Below are positions 1 through 11,362 of a DNA stretch of 64,000 bases, piece by piece; position 1 is the stretch's first letter; every line of letters begins with the position of its first letter. The DNA lies in NCBI RefSeq assembly GCF_905475465.1, contig NC_062257.1, positions 3,844,001 through 3,908,000 of the forward strand, given 5' to 3'. Both the position numbers and the translations under genes were made by a program. The notes beneath the pieces are model-generated. The model saw nothing but the letters and a program-made list of their open reading frames with translations. It was not told where the DNA came from and did no database searches. The stretch comes from Pieris napi. Lineage: Eukaryota; Arthropoda; Insecta; Lepidoptera; Pieridae.

Positions 1-351
1 AGATGCCTTAACAGAAGTGTATGTAGAAAGTCAAAAACTAAATCTGTATGAAGACTTTTCGACACGAACTGTCTTTTCCATACAAATTTAGTTTTCGACT
101 TTCTACATACACTACTGTTAAGGCATCTTGACTAAGGCCCCAGGTCACAATTATAAAAAAGACAATTAGAATATTGCATTGAGAAAAATCGGAGAAAAAA
201 AGAAAGAGAAATGATACAATATGGAGGAGGCTTTTACGTTAAAAGGGGCCATAGAATACTAGACCGCTTAATAAACAAATTTTTACAATTTTACTAACAC
301 AACTAATACTCTATGTAACTAACTCATTTTTGTATGGAGCTATAGTGTAAT

Positions 352-808
352 AAAAAAGTGCGTGTGTACAAAGTACACATGTCAGAAGTGAAACTTCTTT
401 AGCAAACTAATTTTTAAGTCTTGTTCATATTTATAAAGATCTAAAACTTTAGATTTCCGAAACTTAGAGGGAGGGAAAAAGGAAGATATGTTAAGAATTT
501 AATGAATTTAATTGTCATTAAAATATTAAGTGTCGAAAACTAATACATATTATATAATAAATTAATTTTTTTTTAATTTGAAAAACACGAGGCATTTTGA
601 GTTGTCAATAAATTATTTTGCATAAAATTTGAAATACTAACATTTCATAAATTCTCTTTACGAAATTTTAATTTTAAAAATAGAATTTCTATAAGGTTTT
701 CACCCTTCTCACTCTCTCTCAATCGGTCTCAATCACTCTCTCCCTTTCGACAAAAACGCTGCATCTTCGTGACGTTCAGTAAAAAAATTACCCTCATGCG
801 CCAAATAA
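352..808 (+). mobile_element. Paired-palindrome element, family P1 (copy in duplication 1)
   Basis: Starts with an A run, then the palindrome GTGTAC-AAA-GTACAC, then GAAGT-GAA-ACTTC followed by TTTAG. The body includes a CTCTCTCTCAATCGG-type stretch. It ends with a TTACCCTCATGCGCC stretch near 808, where the expected closing palindrome has decayed. Related copies in the opposite orientation lie at 16416-16752 and 30251-30687. No coding capacity was seen, so it is a non-autonomous element whose mobilising partner is unknown. Confidence 0.75.
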
Positions 809-1364
809 AATTTTAATAACAAAAAGTTACAATTACCATATGGCCATGAAGTATACATTTACCCTATGGCAAATTAGGTAAAAAATGGCGTTTAGGTGTC
901 GTCAATTTCAGAGCCGGAAGTTTCAGCGTGAGTTTCCAGCAGATGACGTATTGTCATTTGAGGTGATTGATTACGCTTTTAGTGCCACATAATAACGCAA
1001 AATAACTACCACTTTTACTGTAAAAATAGCTGATACGCGATTCTGAGAGTGTAACATCAGAGCTACGGAGTACGGCTTGTGGAGTACTAGTTGGTTGCTG
1101 TCCACGAATTTGATATACTTAAAAGCATATTTTTAGGATAGCCAGGTTGTTAAAATCCTGATTTTGCACCAATGTATTTTATCGCTATAAACGTATATAT
1201 ACCCAACAAATGGCTGATCATCTACTTGCATTAACAAATAGATTTAGAAATTTTAATCTGACATTGTTCGATATACATATAGTTATTATACGTGAAATAA
1301 GCTAACACAATCACTTTAAAAATGTGTTATGTTATAATTGACAGCTGACAATTTACATTGAAAA
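809..1364. other. No recognisable feature
   Basis: A+T-rich sequence without a credible reading frame or a repeat with a match elsewhere in the window, apart from its own duplicate at 9110-9665. Confidence 0.5.
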
Positions 1365-1500
1365 CAAGTCAAAGTCAAAAATCATTTATTCATGTAGGTA
1401 ACACAATGTACACTTATGAACGTCAAAAAAGAAATATACATTTACTGCCAGTTCTCAAATCAAGGGCGTAGAACGGAAGAGAAGAACTGGCAATTAACTC
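1365..1500 (-). mobile_element. LINE family L-B 3' tail fragment
   Basis: The complement carries the hallmark of a recurrent non-LTR 3' end: GAACTGGCAGTAAATGTA, a stretch around GTTCATAAGTGTACATTGT, and a tail ending in repeated TTTGACTTTGAC. Other copies are at 2555, 5290, 13590, 23785 and 32885. No coding part remains; it is severely 5'-truncated. The duplicate lies at 9666-9801. Confidence 0.7.
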
Positions 1501-2289
1501 AAGGCATACAAAGAAAACAGCAGTTAACTTAAAAATGCTTACATCAAAATTGTTTATTACTAAAATAAAGTGCCAAAAATCTAAATAATAGAAAAAGAAA
1601 AGTATTAATCCACACTTCTATAATGCTATTAATTACGCAATTCTTAAGCTTTATAAAGAAAATAAAGTGTTTTAATTCACTCCACATACATCTCAATCGA
1701 GAAAGGAAACGAAAACAAAGAATTCTTTCTTGAGACTAGTTCTTTTATCGTTCCGTATTTTAGTTTAGAAGTGTAAACAATTAAGTTGAAATAGTTTCTA
1801 TTGGGGCTGAAGTTCATAAGGCGAACTCGAAAAACTTACTGATGTAATATAGAAATGTATAGAATATAGAAAATACATATTTTTAGTATCTGTTTCATGA
1901 TTATTAGTTTCGAGTAATAATACATATTAATATTATCTAGTACCAATTAATAAAAACGCGCCAAATTTGTTCTGCCACAGATTTTTTATATGCCACAGAC
2001 TATGAAAATTGCGCAACATCTAGCATTGGAAACTCCTTGGTATTTTACGGGCATATGTTATTAATCTATTATGATTTTTTGTCTACATTTTATTTACTTT
2101 TTCTTTACTAAGCCATAGTTAATTTCACCTCACATGGAGGGGGTATAATGAAACTACTTACTTGCAAAACGATTAAAAGGAGTGACGGAGTTTCTTTCAA
2201 TCAAATGTCATCAATATCACAAATCTTGATTTGATACGTTTGCCGTTTATGTATAAAATATAGATGAATAAATGAAAATAAGAGTCTTT
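1501..2289. other. No recognisable feature
   Basis: A+T-rich sequence with no supported gene or repeat call. It is duplicated at 9802-10590. Confidence 0.5.
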
Positions 2290-2402
2290 CCTCCAACTTT
2301 AATTTTATTCCATTTAGAGTAGAGACTCTTGGGCCGTGGGGTTTAAGTGCACAGGCGCTGGCGCCTGGTAGATTGTACCGGTGACCCTAGAGCTAGACCC
2401 GA
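2290..2402 (+). pseudogene. TE protein fragment, family L-D (VETLGPWG segment)
   Basis: The plus strand encodes a short piece reading FRVETLGPWGLSAQAL, followed by a stretch resembling the GDPRA segment of the other L-D copies at 17105, 31770, 34520, 54005 and 61455. The six copies together show a shared transposon-encoded C-terminus with VETLGPWG and RISIAIQRGNAASV motifs. It is a fragment interrupted by shifts and stops. The exact element class is uncertain. The duplicate lies at 10591-10703. Confidence 0.5.
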
Positions 2403-2554
2403 GAGTAGTAATATATAATAGAGAATTATCACTGAATAAATTCAAAACTCTCGTTAAATGTAAATTAATCAATAAAGCTTTTCATCAATTTGACGATTAT
2501 TTAAATGATCCTAATCCTTGGGATTGATTTGCTCCAGTTCAAACAATTTGCATG

Positions 2555-2716
2555 ACTCAAAACTTGGCGATTAAAAAGAATGGCGGAGAGTTTCTTGCCC
2601 GCTCTACGCCCTTGACTTGCGAACTGATAGTAAATGCAAATTGAAAATCATTTTAATATCTTTTCTGTTGACGGTCATAAGTTTACCTATATGAATAAAG
2701 TTATTTTGAGTTTGAG
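2555..2716 (+). mobile_element. LINE family L-B 3' tail fragment
   Basis: Starts at AAAACTTGGCGATTAAAAAG and passes through the GGCGGAGAGTTTCTTGCC and CTACGCCCTTGA blocks. It ends with a TGAATAAAGTTATTTTGAG tail. Non-coding and 5'-truncated. The duplicate lies at 10856-11017. Confidence 0.65.
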
Positions 2717-3061
2717 TTTAATTATTATTATTACTAGGTATTTCTGTGTTGGAAAATAAATAAATTTATATATTTTTAAATGTGTTATGACAGAAGATTC
2801 GTTTTCACAAACGGCAATTTGCACAACTCACGTTGAGAACTTTATGTAATTTCACCAAACCGGTTTTTGAGTAACTAGACTGCATCTTGCATATATTTAC
2901 TTAGATTTAGCAAGAATTGACCGATTTGGATAGTGGTTTGTATCATCATCAGCCTCTTTATTTGGTCCATTTCTAGACTTAGCCTCCTCCATTTTCCTCC
3001 AGAATATTCTGCACTTGCCTTTATCCACTGGGAGCCAACCTGCTTGACGATGTAGTCAGTC

Positions 3062-3440
3062 GTCCTTATTTTTACACGCTTTATATTAGCTTCACCTGTA
3101 TGTATGTATGTAACCGACTCCTTCGGACTCGATTTTGACCCACTTTTAACGGACAGATTTAATTCAAACTTTGCGCACCTGTCAAAGATCGATGACAATG
3201 CAATAATCCGAAAAAAAAATGAAAAAAAAATAAAAAAAATTTAACTAAGAAATAAAAAAAAAAAATTGTTAAAAAAAAATAGAACACACGCTTTTAAAGC
3301 ACATCAAACTAAAAAGTGAAAAATAATTCCTAATTTAGGCTGAAAATGGTAATGAACAAAAAATACTGGTATTTATTGTGAAAAAGCGTGGGTTGCTCGA
3401 TAGACGAAAAATATGGCACAGAGCGCCCCACGCTTATATT
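3062..3440 (+). mobile_element. Repeat family G with invertible-looking hairpin, copy in duplication 1
   Basis: Two blocks match 59797-60048. Block 1 (3062-3150) is complementary to 59967-60048 and contains the GAGTCCGAAGGAGTCGGTTA stretch in reverse. Block 2 (3270-3440) is collinear with 59800-59965. Block 2 ends in a hairpin with arms AAGCGTGGG (3384-3392) and CCCACGCTT (3427-3435). Its 34-nt loop is in the opposite orientation to the loop at 59923-59956. The 107-residue minus-strand frame starting at 3198 overlaps this repeat and is not considered a gene. Confidence 0.65.
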
Positions 3441-3839
3441 TATTTTTATTTTTATTTCAGGAGCACTAAATATAAAAATCTCGAACCGGCCCAGCCGTTT
3501 TCAAGCTTTGCAACAAATTTTAATTTTTATTTGAATAGATTTATTAATTATTTGTCTGTGAGCAATTTGGGAAATATTTATTCCCAGTATATGTGTAATA
3601 AATGTCGCTAGTATATTTCATTTAAGGCCATGTCTCATATTGAACAACGGATATAGTAAAAAAAATTTAAACATGAATATGTATATTGTATGTTGGTGTA
3701 AAATATGTTAGGCGTAGCGTCATGTCTATTTTGAGTTGATCTTGAGTTAATGTTATTGACTCATGTTTTAGTTTAGATTCAAAAAAATTAACACACACAC
3801 ATACAAATTGTGTTAATTATTACATTCATTTTGGTTTTG

Positions 3840-4051
3840 GTCTAGCTTTAGCATGCGACTCTCATTCCTAAGATCCACGGTTTAATTTCACCAATGGTTT
3901 TCGTACGGTGAAGGACAGCGACTTGCCTCAAAAATAAGACAGTGTGTAAGGCACAGATGACCGACCTACATACCTATTGGAAAAAACAAATGATCACGAA
4001 ATAGATACAGAAATCTGAGGCCCAAATCTCAAACGTTATCGCACCGGTGTT
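3840..4051 (+). mobile_element. Diverged S1 SINE
   Basis: An old copy of the S1 tRNA-derived SINE in sense orientation. It keeps GCATGCGACTCTCATTCCT of the tRNA-like head and CAGAAATCTGAGGCCCA of the tail, but the middle is shuffled and the B-box is degraded. The duplicate lies at 12141-12352. Confidence 0.65.
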
Positions 4052-4255
4052 TTTAAATATTCAATTATAGCTCACAAAGACTCGGTTTGAGCACTAGAAA
4101 TATTGTAATACATATTTACGCTTGGATGACTTCGCTGTATTGAAGTCACCCAAGCAAGAACATAGTCACTCGTTCCAGCAATTTTAAAGGCGATTTCACA
4201 TAGTTCTTAAGTTCATATGTTTTTGCTGTTTTATCTAATTAAACTGGTCGTTAAT

Positions 4256-4870
4256 TTTTTTTTCTTTCTTTCTGCTCCGCGGCAATCTGTTGAACACAAC
4301 AATAAGCCACTACTTTGTCCGATACGAGTGTATCCGCTTAGGCTTTTTAGCGTGGTGAGACACTTCTCCAGTAGGTGTCCCATTCCATCCTAAGGAATCT
4401 ATATTTTAGGGTTGGGTATGTCTCTTCAATCTTTTCTGTTGAAGGCTTTGATCTCCACTGAGTTTGAGGGCAAGCTCATTTTTGTGGTTTGAGAGACTTT
4501 TTTGGTAATTGATGCTATATGTTTCTATCTCCTGTTTGACAGTTGGTATTTTTAAATCAAGGTATATGTTCTTACTACTGATGTATTGAGGGATGTTAAA
4601 TATGGTTCTCAGTGTTTTGGTTTCGAATCTTTCCAGTATCTCAATGTTACTGTTGCTAGCAGTACCCCAAAGCTGTATGGCATAGGTCCATATTGGTTTC
4701 AAGATGGCTTTATATACAGTCAACTTGCTGTGTGTGCTCATTTGTGAGTGTCGTCCTATTAACCAGTGCATACTGCGAAGTTTTAAGTCCAGTTGCTTCC
4801 GCTTTGTCCATATCTTTACCACGTCAGTCTTCGATCCACGTGAATGCCCAAGTATTTTGCATGGTCTACA
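4256..4870 (-). mobile_element. 5'-truncated Jockey-like LINE with 15-bp target duplication
   Basis: A minus-strand non-LTR insertion bounded by a 15-bp direct repeat, AAACTGGTCGTTAAT, at 4241-4255 and 4871-4885. The A-tail appears as a T run with CTTT repeats just after the left flank, which gives the orientation. The coding part is the C-terminal third of a reverse transcriptase protein. The whole insertion with both flanks is duplicated at 12542-13186, so it predates the tandem duplication. Confidence 0.9.
4406..4822 (-). pseudogene. Jockey-like reverse transcriptase, C-terminal fragment
   Basis: An open stretch of 138 codons beginning at GTG, not ATG, so it is not a stand-alone gene. It contains KRKQLDLKLRSMHWLIGR, LYKAILKPIWTY-like YKAILKPIWTYAIQLWG, and EILERFETKTLRTI. 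These are the thumb and post-polymerase segments typical of Jockey-clade ORF2. Upstream of a frameshift near 4820 the piece KYLGIHVDRRLTW continues the homology in another frame. The endonuclease and catalytic palm are missing. Confidence 0.88.
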
Positions 4871-4925
4871 AAACTGGTCGTTAATGATAGAAAATAAATC
4901 AATGGCGTAAAAAGGTTGTACGTTA

Positions 4926-5182
4926 GGGCCTCAGATTTCTGTATCTGTTTCATGTTCATTTGTTTATCTAATAGGCAAGTTGGTGATCAGCCTCCTGTGC
5001 CTAACGCACGCCGGCGGCATTTGGATCTAAGGCAAGTCGGTTTCCTCAAGATGTTTTCCTGCACCGTTCGAGCGGATGTTAAATGCGCACATAGAAACAA
5101 TGTCCATTGGTGCACAGTCGGGGATCGAACCTACGACCTCAGGGATGAGAGTCGCACGCTGAAGCCACCAGGCCAACACTGG
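4926..5182 (-). mobile_element. S1 SINE, antisense
   Basis: A near full-length S1 SINE on the minus strand. Read on that strand it has an A-box-like GGCCTGGTGG, a B-box GGTTCGATCCC, a central block (GTTAAATGCGCA in reverse) and the CTGAGGCC tail. The plus-strand frame ending in AGDRTYDLRDESRTLKP is antisense of the SINE, not a protein. The duplicate at 13227-13483 is clearly more diverged than the sequence to its left. Confidence 0.85.
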
Positions 5183-5289
5183 TCGTAAATACCTTTTCAA
5201 AAACAATAGAAACGTCTTCAAAACGCTCTAAAAATAAACAAGAATATTTCCTATTTCTATTGAAAGGTTTTGTCCAATATAATTAAATG

Positions 5290-5610
5290 TATTCAATGAT
5301 TGGACGGGTATTGCGAAGCTGCAGAAGAGTTGCTGGGAGGCACGGGATAAGATACCCTTCATTTAAGATGTCATGTGGAACATGGTGTAATGGTTGCAGC
5401 AACAAACGTTGTGTAAAACAAAAACTTAGCGATTAAAAAGAGTGGCGGAGAGTTTATTGCCAGTTCGTCTCTTCCGTTCTACGCCCGTGATTTGAGAACT
5501 GGCAGTAAAAGTTAAATTAGAAGCATTTAATGTATATTTCTTTTTGACGTTCATAAGACGTGAACATTGTGTTACCTATATGAATAAATGATTTTTGACT
5601 TGACTTTGAC
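5290..5610 (+). mobile_element. LINE family L-B 3' end
   Basis: A longer copy of the L-B tail. It includes GATGTCATGTGGAACATGG, GTGGCGGAGAGTTTATTGCC and CTACGCCC, and ends in TGACTTGACTTTGAC. At 5377-5385 it holds the intact 9-bp site GGAACATGG that is split by an insertion in the counterpart (13677). Confidence 0.65.
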
Positions 5611-5660
5611 TCACGAGGCACGGCCAATCTCTAATAATTGAGAGGCACCAATATAAAAAA

Positions 5661-5948
5661 ATCAGTGGTGCTCCAACCTCTGTTAGGTCTTGGCCTCAGA
5701 TTTCTGAATCTGTTTCATGATCATTTTTAAATCTAATAGGCAAGTAGGTGATCAGCCTTCAGTGCCTGACATGCCGTCGACTTTTTGGGTCTAAGACATG
5801 TCGGTTTCCTCACGACGTTTTCCTTCACCGTTCGAGCAAATGTTAAGTGCGCACATAGAAAGCAAGTCCATTGGTGCCCAGCCGGGGATCGAACCTACGA
5901 CCTCAGGGATGAGAGTCGCACGCTGAAGCCAATTGGCCAACAATGCTC
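5661..5948 (-). mobile_element. S1 SINE, antisense
   Basis: Near full-length S1 copy. The head on the minus strand ends ...TTGGCC, with a B-box intact at GGTTCGATCCC. The plus-strand start shows the SINE 3' end (CAGTGGTGCTCCAACCTC). The duplicate lies at 14088-14384. Confidence 0.85.
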
Positions 5949-6301
5949 ACCAAAATAAAAGGAAAGATTATTTCATGGAAGTACTTCACTTTGATTCAGA
6001 CCGATCCACGGACGGTGACTATACAAAGGTTTTTTGTGGTCGGTTAGAACGTGTACATACTGTCATTTCGAAGACATACATCTTCCGATTAATTAATTGC
6101 TTCAATGATAAGACATGTTCCGGCAATTAAGCGGCGATTTCACTTAAAAACTTTGTTCAGCTCATAGGTTTTTGCTGTGCGTTTAATATTACTTTTTGGT
6201 AAGTATTTAATAAGCATTGTTAGTGTGCGACCCCGGATGTGCAGACTCCTCTTCCAAAACAATTTTGAACAATTTATTTTTGTCTTCTAATATTATTGAT
6301 G

Positions 6302-6562
6302 TTAATTAGAATATAGGTTCAAAGATACTTTATTTCTCAAAGAATTACATTCACTAAGTAAGAAAATTTAGAGTAAGTTAGTTATGTACATCGTGTTATG
6401 AAATTATTTGAAAATACACTATATAAAATAAAAATATTAGTTTCTAACAATATGTACCATATTTGGTACAAAAGTGCAGGTAGGTCGCATCGATGTTACA
6501 ACAGGCATTATGTGTCAATGAATAGTAATAATTTCTAAGACGCTCGTTCGCAGACATACGTA
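6302..6562 (-). mobile_element. LINE 3' end fragment present only in duplication copy 1
   Basis: The segment around AAAGATACTTTATTTCTCAA resembles the 3' end of the LINE fragment at 35463. It is absent between GATGTT and TATTTATTCACAC in copy 2 (near 14731). Whether it inserted in copy 1 or was deleted in copy 2 cannot be decided, because the boundary lies in a TTTA repeat. Confidence 0.45.
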
Positions 6563-6564
6563 AA

Positions 6565-7220
6565 TTTATTTATTTATTTATTCACACTTCGTTGCAGAAA
6601 TAAAATACAATTGACATAATTAAATGAAAAGGAGGGCAACTGGCGGCCTCTTCGCTTTCGAGCATTCTCTTCCAGGCAATTAGAGGGAGAAACAAGATTA
6701 AATGAGATAACGTAAGCAAGAAGTCTAATACATACAAAAAAACAATCAAAATTTATGTAAAGAGTAATAAAAAAAGACACATGAAAAAGAAAAAGTGCAC
6801 TTGAATCACGATAATTTTAAATCCGTTTTTTTGAATCATTATTTCTGTTAGTTTATTAGTCTCGGAAAATATCTGCTTCACATTGTGTGAATTTCTAGTC
6901 TAGACTGGGATTTGTACTACGATATTTATAACCAGATTTTAGATTGAAAATATATATTAACTTTAATAAATAGGTAGTCTTTTAAAGATTACTTAACACT
7001 ACTTGTTGTAGATTACATTTTATTTGATTATAAGAAAGATTTTTATTTATTTATTTATAAAAACACTTCTGCCGTAACAGCGACCTTAATTTGACAAAAG
7101 TGAACAATAAGTGAATAAAATTTACAGAAGAAACAAAAGAAGCAAACAAAGGGAATTAACTAGGAAAAACAAAATTACATAATAAAAAATAAAAGAAACT
7201 AACTACTATAAATAATATAA
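6565..7220 (-). mobile_element. Jockey-type LINE 3' UTR fragments
   Basis: The complement contains the CTGGAAGAGAATGCTCG and GCGAAGAGGCCGCC block, also seen on the plus strand at 55516. A second TTTATTTATTTATAAAAAC tail-like start follows near 7045. Non-coding. The counterpart at 14725-15345 shares both parts with several indels. Confidence 0.5.
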
Positions 7221-7390
7221 CTTTTGCCAGTTCACTCAACGGACAATGAAAAAGGTCCGTTAACCTATGTAATTCGTTAACCAAATTCATATTATATATA
7301 TAACTAGATACATATTATATGCATTCTCAAAAGCTAATTAAAGTTCAGTCTTTGTATTTCATTTCAACTACTTTAAACAAAATTATGTCA

Positions 7391-7497
7391 ACCACCTACT
7401 TGCCTATTAGATCGAAAAATGATCATGAAACAGATTCAGAAATCTGAGGCCCAGACCTAAAGAGGATGTAGCGCCACTGATTTATTTATTTTATTTT
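7391..7497 (+). mobile_element. S1 SINE tail fragment
   Basis: Only the 3' third of S1 is present: CACCTACTTGCCTATTAG, the CAGAAATCTGAGGCCCAGAC block and a TTTATTTATTTTATTTT tail. It lies just beyond the end of the tandem duplication. Confidence 0.75.
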
Positions 7498-7984
7498 AAA
7501 CAGTGAAATGGAAAATATTAAAAATACATTGTAAATAGTTTCTTTTGTTGTTATTATTTGTTTATATTACCGAGCCCTAGATGGCGCTATGCACAGTTTT
7601 ACATATTGACATGTACATAATGGGATTAATGTTTATATTGTCTGTGCAATGCGTTTTCATTGCATTTATAAATAAAATTATAAGGATTTATATAATGAAT
7701 TCCATCTGTTACTGATTAAGGAATTATTCCATTCACGTAGTGTGAATGCGATTAACTTTTATGATAACTGCGTATTGTATTCCCAAATTAAAAGTTTTAA
7801 AAAGTTTATTTAAATTTCATGTTTTATATATAAGTATCATCAAACTTTTTAAGTTTGTTAGCGCGTATCAGGATTTCAGGATGTATCATAGGTTCAATTT
7901 GAAAAAAAACTAATGTTAAATTAGAAACCATGTTGGTAAGTAATGATTTAATAAGATTATAAATTTCTGAAAAGCTTTTTATTT

Positions 7985-8073
7985 AATAGGAGGCAAACGG
8001 GCAGGCTCATCTGATGTTAAGTGATACCACCGCCCATGGACATTGCCAGAAGGCTCGTTGCCGCCTAATTTAG
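7985..8073 (-). mobile_element. LINE family L-A 3' end fragment
   Basis: Shows the L-A 3' terminal signature in reverse: GGCAAACGGGCAGG, GATGTTAAGTGATACC, CGCCCATGGACA. No coding part remains. Confidence 0.7.
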
Positions 8074-8290
8074 TCTAGTTATACTGTCGTAAAAGATAGC
8101 CAGGAGAATCTACCACCTAAATAAGTTAGGTCCGGTACACTGGTTTACCGGAAAGCAAAGACAATACAAGAATATCAATTACATTAACAAAATACACCCC
8201 AATCTGGCTGGTCCCCGTGGGGAAAGTGATCTCCATTACATATGAAAAACGAAGAACAGGACATTAATACAACAAAAAAGGCGCTCCAAA

Positions 8291-8440
8291 GGCCTTAGTC
8301 AAGATGCCTTAACAGAAGTGTATGTAGAAAGTCAAAAACTAAATCTGTATGAAGACTTTTCGACACGAACTGTCTTTTCCATACAAATTTAGTTTTCGAC
8401 TTTCTACATACACTACTGTTAAGGCATCTTGACTAAGGCC
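8291..8440. repeat. 150-bp near-perfect palindrome (foldback element)
   Basis: Two ~62-nt arms run from GGCCTTAGTC at the left to GACTAAGGCC at the right, with about four mismatches. A short inner AAGAC/GTCTT stem leaves a ~15-nt loop. The window's first 139 bases are the same palindrome lacking its first ten bases. It contains no reading frame. It could be a foldback MITE or the template of a hairpin RNA; no target-site duplication is evident. Confidence 0.85.
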
Positions 8441-8652
8441 CCAGGTCACAATTATAAAAAAGACAATTAGAATATTGCATTGAGAAAAATCGGAGAAAAA
8501 AAGAAAGAGAAATGATACAATATGGAGGAGGCTTTTACGTTAAAAGGGGCCATAGAATACTAGACCGCTTAATAAACAAATTTTTACAATTTTACTAACA
8601 CAACTAATACTCTATGTAACTAACTCATTTTTGTATGGAGCTATAGTGTAAT

Positions 8653-9109
8653 AAAAAAGTGCGTGTGTACAAAGTACACATGTCAGAAGTGAAACTTCTT
8701 TAGCAAACTAATTTTTAAGTCTTGTTCATATTTATAAAGATCTAAAACTTTAGATTTCCGAAACTTAGAGGGAGGGAAAAAGGAAGATATGTTAAGAATT
8801 TAATGAATTTAATTGTCATTAAAATATTAAGTGTCGAAAACTAATACATATTATATAATAAATTAATTTTTTTTTAATTTGAAAAACACGAGGCATTTTG
8901 AGTTGTCAATAAATTATTTTGCATAAAATTTGAAATACTAACATTTCATAAATTCTCTTTACGAAATTTTAATTTTAAAAATAGAATTTCTATAAGGTTT
9001 TCACCCTTCTCACTCTCTCTCAATCGGTCTCAATCACTCTCTCCCTTTCGACAAAAACGCTGCATCTTCGTGACGTTCAGTAAAAAAATTACCCTCATGC
9101 GCCAAATAA
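8653..9109 (+). mobile_element. Paired-palindrome element, family P1 (copy in duplication 2)
   Basis: Identical by reading to the element at 352-808, present because the whole segment is duplicated. It is not an independent insertion. Confidence 0.75.
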
Positions 9110-11362
9110 AATTTTAATAACAAAAAGTTACAATTACCATATGGCCATGAAGTATACATTTACCCTATGGCAAATTAGGTAAAAAATGGCGTTTAGGTGT
9201 CGTCAATTTCAGAGCCGGAAGTTTCAGCGTGAGTTTCCAGCAGATGACGTATTGTCATTTGAGGTGATTGATTACGCTTTTAGTGCCACATAATAACGCA
9301 AAATAACTACCACTTTTACTGTAAAAATAGCTGATACGCGATTCTGAGAGTGTAACATCAGAGCTACGGAGTACGGCTTGTGGAGTACTAGTTGGTTGCT
9401 GTCCACGAATTTGATATACTTAAAAGCATATTTTTAGGATAGCCAGGTTGTTAAAATCCTGATTTTGCACCAATGTATTTTATCGCTATAAACGTATATA
9501 TACCCAACAAATGGCTGATCATCTACTTGCATTAACAAATAGATTTAGAAATTTTAATCTGACATTGTTCGATATACATATAGTTATTATACGTGAAATA
9601 AGCTAACACAATCACTTTAAAAATGTGTTATGTTATAATTGACAGCTGACAATTTACATTGAAAACAAGTCAAAGTCAAAAATCATTTATTCATGTAGGT
9701 AACACAATGTACACTTATGAACGTCAAAAAAGAAATATACATTTACTGCCAGTTCTCAAATCAAGGGCGTAGAACGGAAGAGAAGAACTGGCAATTAACT
9801 CAAGGCATACAAAGAAAACAGCAGTTAACTTAAAAATGCTTACATCAAAATTGTTTATTACTAAAATAAAGTGCCAAAAATCTAAATAATAGAAAAAGAA
9901 AAGTATTAATCCACACTTCTATAATGCTATTAATTACGCAATTCTTAAGCTTTATAAAGAAAATAAAGTGTTTTAATTCACTCCACATACATCTCAATCG
10001 AGAAAGGAAACGAAAACAAAGAATTCTTTCTTGAGACTAGTTCTTTTATCGTTCCGTATTTTAGTTTAGAAGTGTAAACAATTAAGTTGAAATAGTTTCT
10101 ATTGGGGCTGAAGTTCATAAGGCGAACTCGAAAAACTTACTGATGTAATATAGAAATGTATAGAATATAGAAAATACATATTTTTAGTATCTGTTTCATG
10201 ATTATTAGTTTCGAGTAATAATACATATTAATATTATCTAGTACCAATTAATAAAAACGCGCCAAATTTGTTCTGCCACAGATTTTTTATATGCCACAGA
10301 CTATGAAAATTGCGCAACATCTAGCATTGGAAACTCCTTGGTATTTTACGGGCATATGTTATTAATCTATTATGATTTTTTGTCTACATTTTATTTACTT
10401 TTTCTTTACTAAGCCATAGTTAATTTCACCTCACATGGAGGGGGTATAATGAAACTACTTACTTGCAAAACGATTAAAAGGAGTGACGGAGTTTCTTTCA
10501 ATCAAATGTCATCAATATCACAAATCTTGATTTGATACGTTTGCCGTTTATGTATAAAATATAGATGAATAAATGAAAATAAGAGTCTTTCCTCCAACTT
10601 TAATTTTATTCCATTTAGAGTAGAGACTCTTGGGCCGTGGGGTTTAAGTGCACAGGCGCTGGCGCCTGGTAGATTGTACCGGTGACCCTAGAGCTAGACC
10701 CGAGAGTAGTAATATATAATAGAGAATTATCACTGAATAAATTCAAAACTCTCGTTAAATGTAAATTAATCAATAAAGCTTTTCATCAATTTGACGATTA
10801 TTTAAATGATCCTAATCCTTGGGATTGATTTGCTCCAGTTCAAACAATTTGCATGACTCAAAACTTGGCGATTAAAAAGAATGGCGGAGAGTTTCTTGCC
10901 CGCTCTACGCCCTTGACTTGCGAACTGATAGTAAATGCAAATTGAAAATCATTTTAATATCTTTTCTGTTGACGGTCATAAGTTTACCTATATGAATAAA
11001 GTTATTTTGAGTTTGAGTTTAATTATTATTATTACTAGGTATTTCTGTGTTGGAAAATAAATAAATTTATATATTTTTAAATGTGTTATGACAGAAGATT
11101 CGTTTTCACAAACGGCAATTTGCACAACTCACGTTGAGAACTTTATGTAATTTCACCAAACCGGTTTTTGAGTAACTAGACTGCATCTTGCATATATTTA
11201 CTTAGATTTAGCAAGAATTGACCGATTTGGATAGTGGTTTGTATCATCATCAGCCTCTTTATTTGGTCCATTTCTAGACTTAGCCTCCTCCATTTTCCTC
11301 CAGAATATTCTGCACTTGCCTTTATCCACTGGGAGCCAACCTGCTTGACGATGTAGTCAGTC

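Larger units (their letters stand above)
1..7366 (+). repeat. Tandem duplication, copy 1 (8301-bp offset)
   Basis: Copy 1 of a large direct duplication; every block here reappears 8301 bp downstream until about 4912, then with growing offset. The first ~4.9 kb reads almost identical to copy 2 (one substitution noticed, T/A at 4745). From about 4913 to 7366 the copies differ by roughly 5-10% by eye and by several indels. The left edge lies outside the window, because position 1 already falls inside a palindrome that is complete only in copy 2. Copy 1 carries an extra ~260 bp (6302-6562) that copy 2 lacks. Confidence 0.93.

Noticed and set aside
2875..3198. 107-codon minus frame, identical at 11176-11499
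   Set aside because: Its conservation is explained by the tandem duplication; it overlaps repeat family G and shows no domain.
4406..4822. Taking the 138-codon frame as a gene
   Set aside because: It begins at GTG, is 5'-truncated, flanked by a target duplication, and is a Jockey C-terminus.
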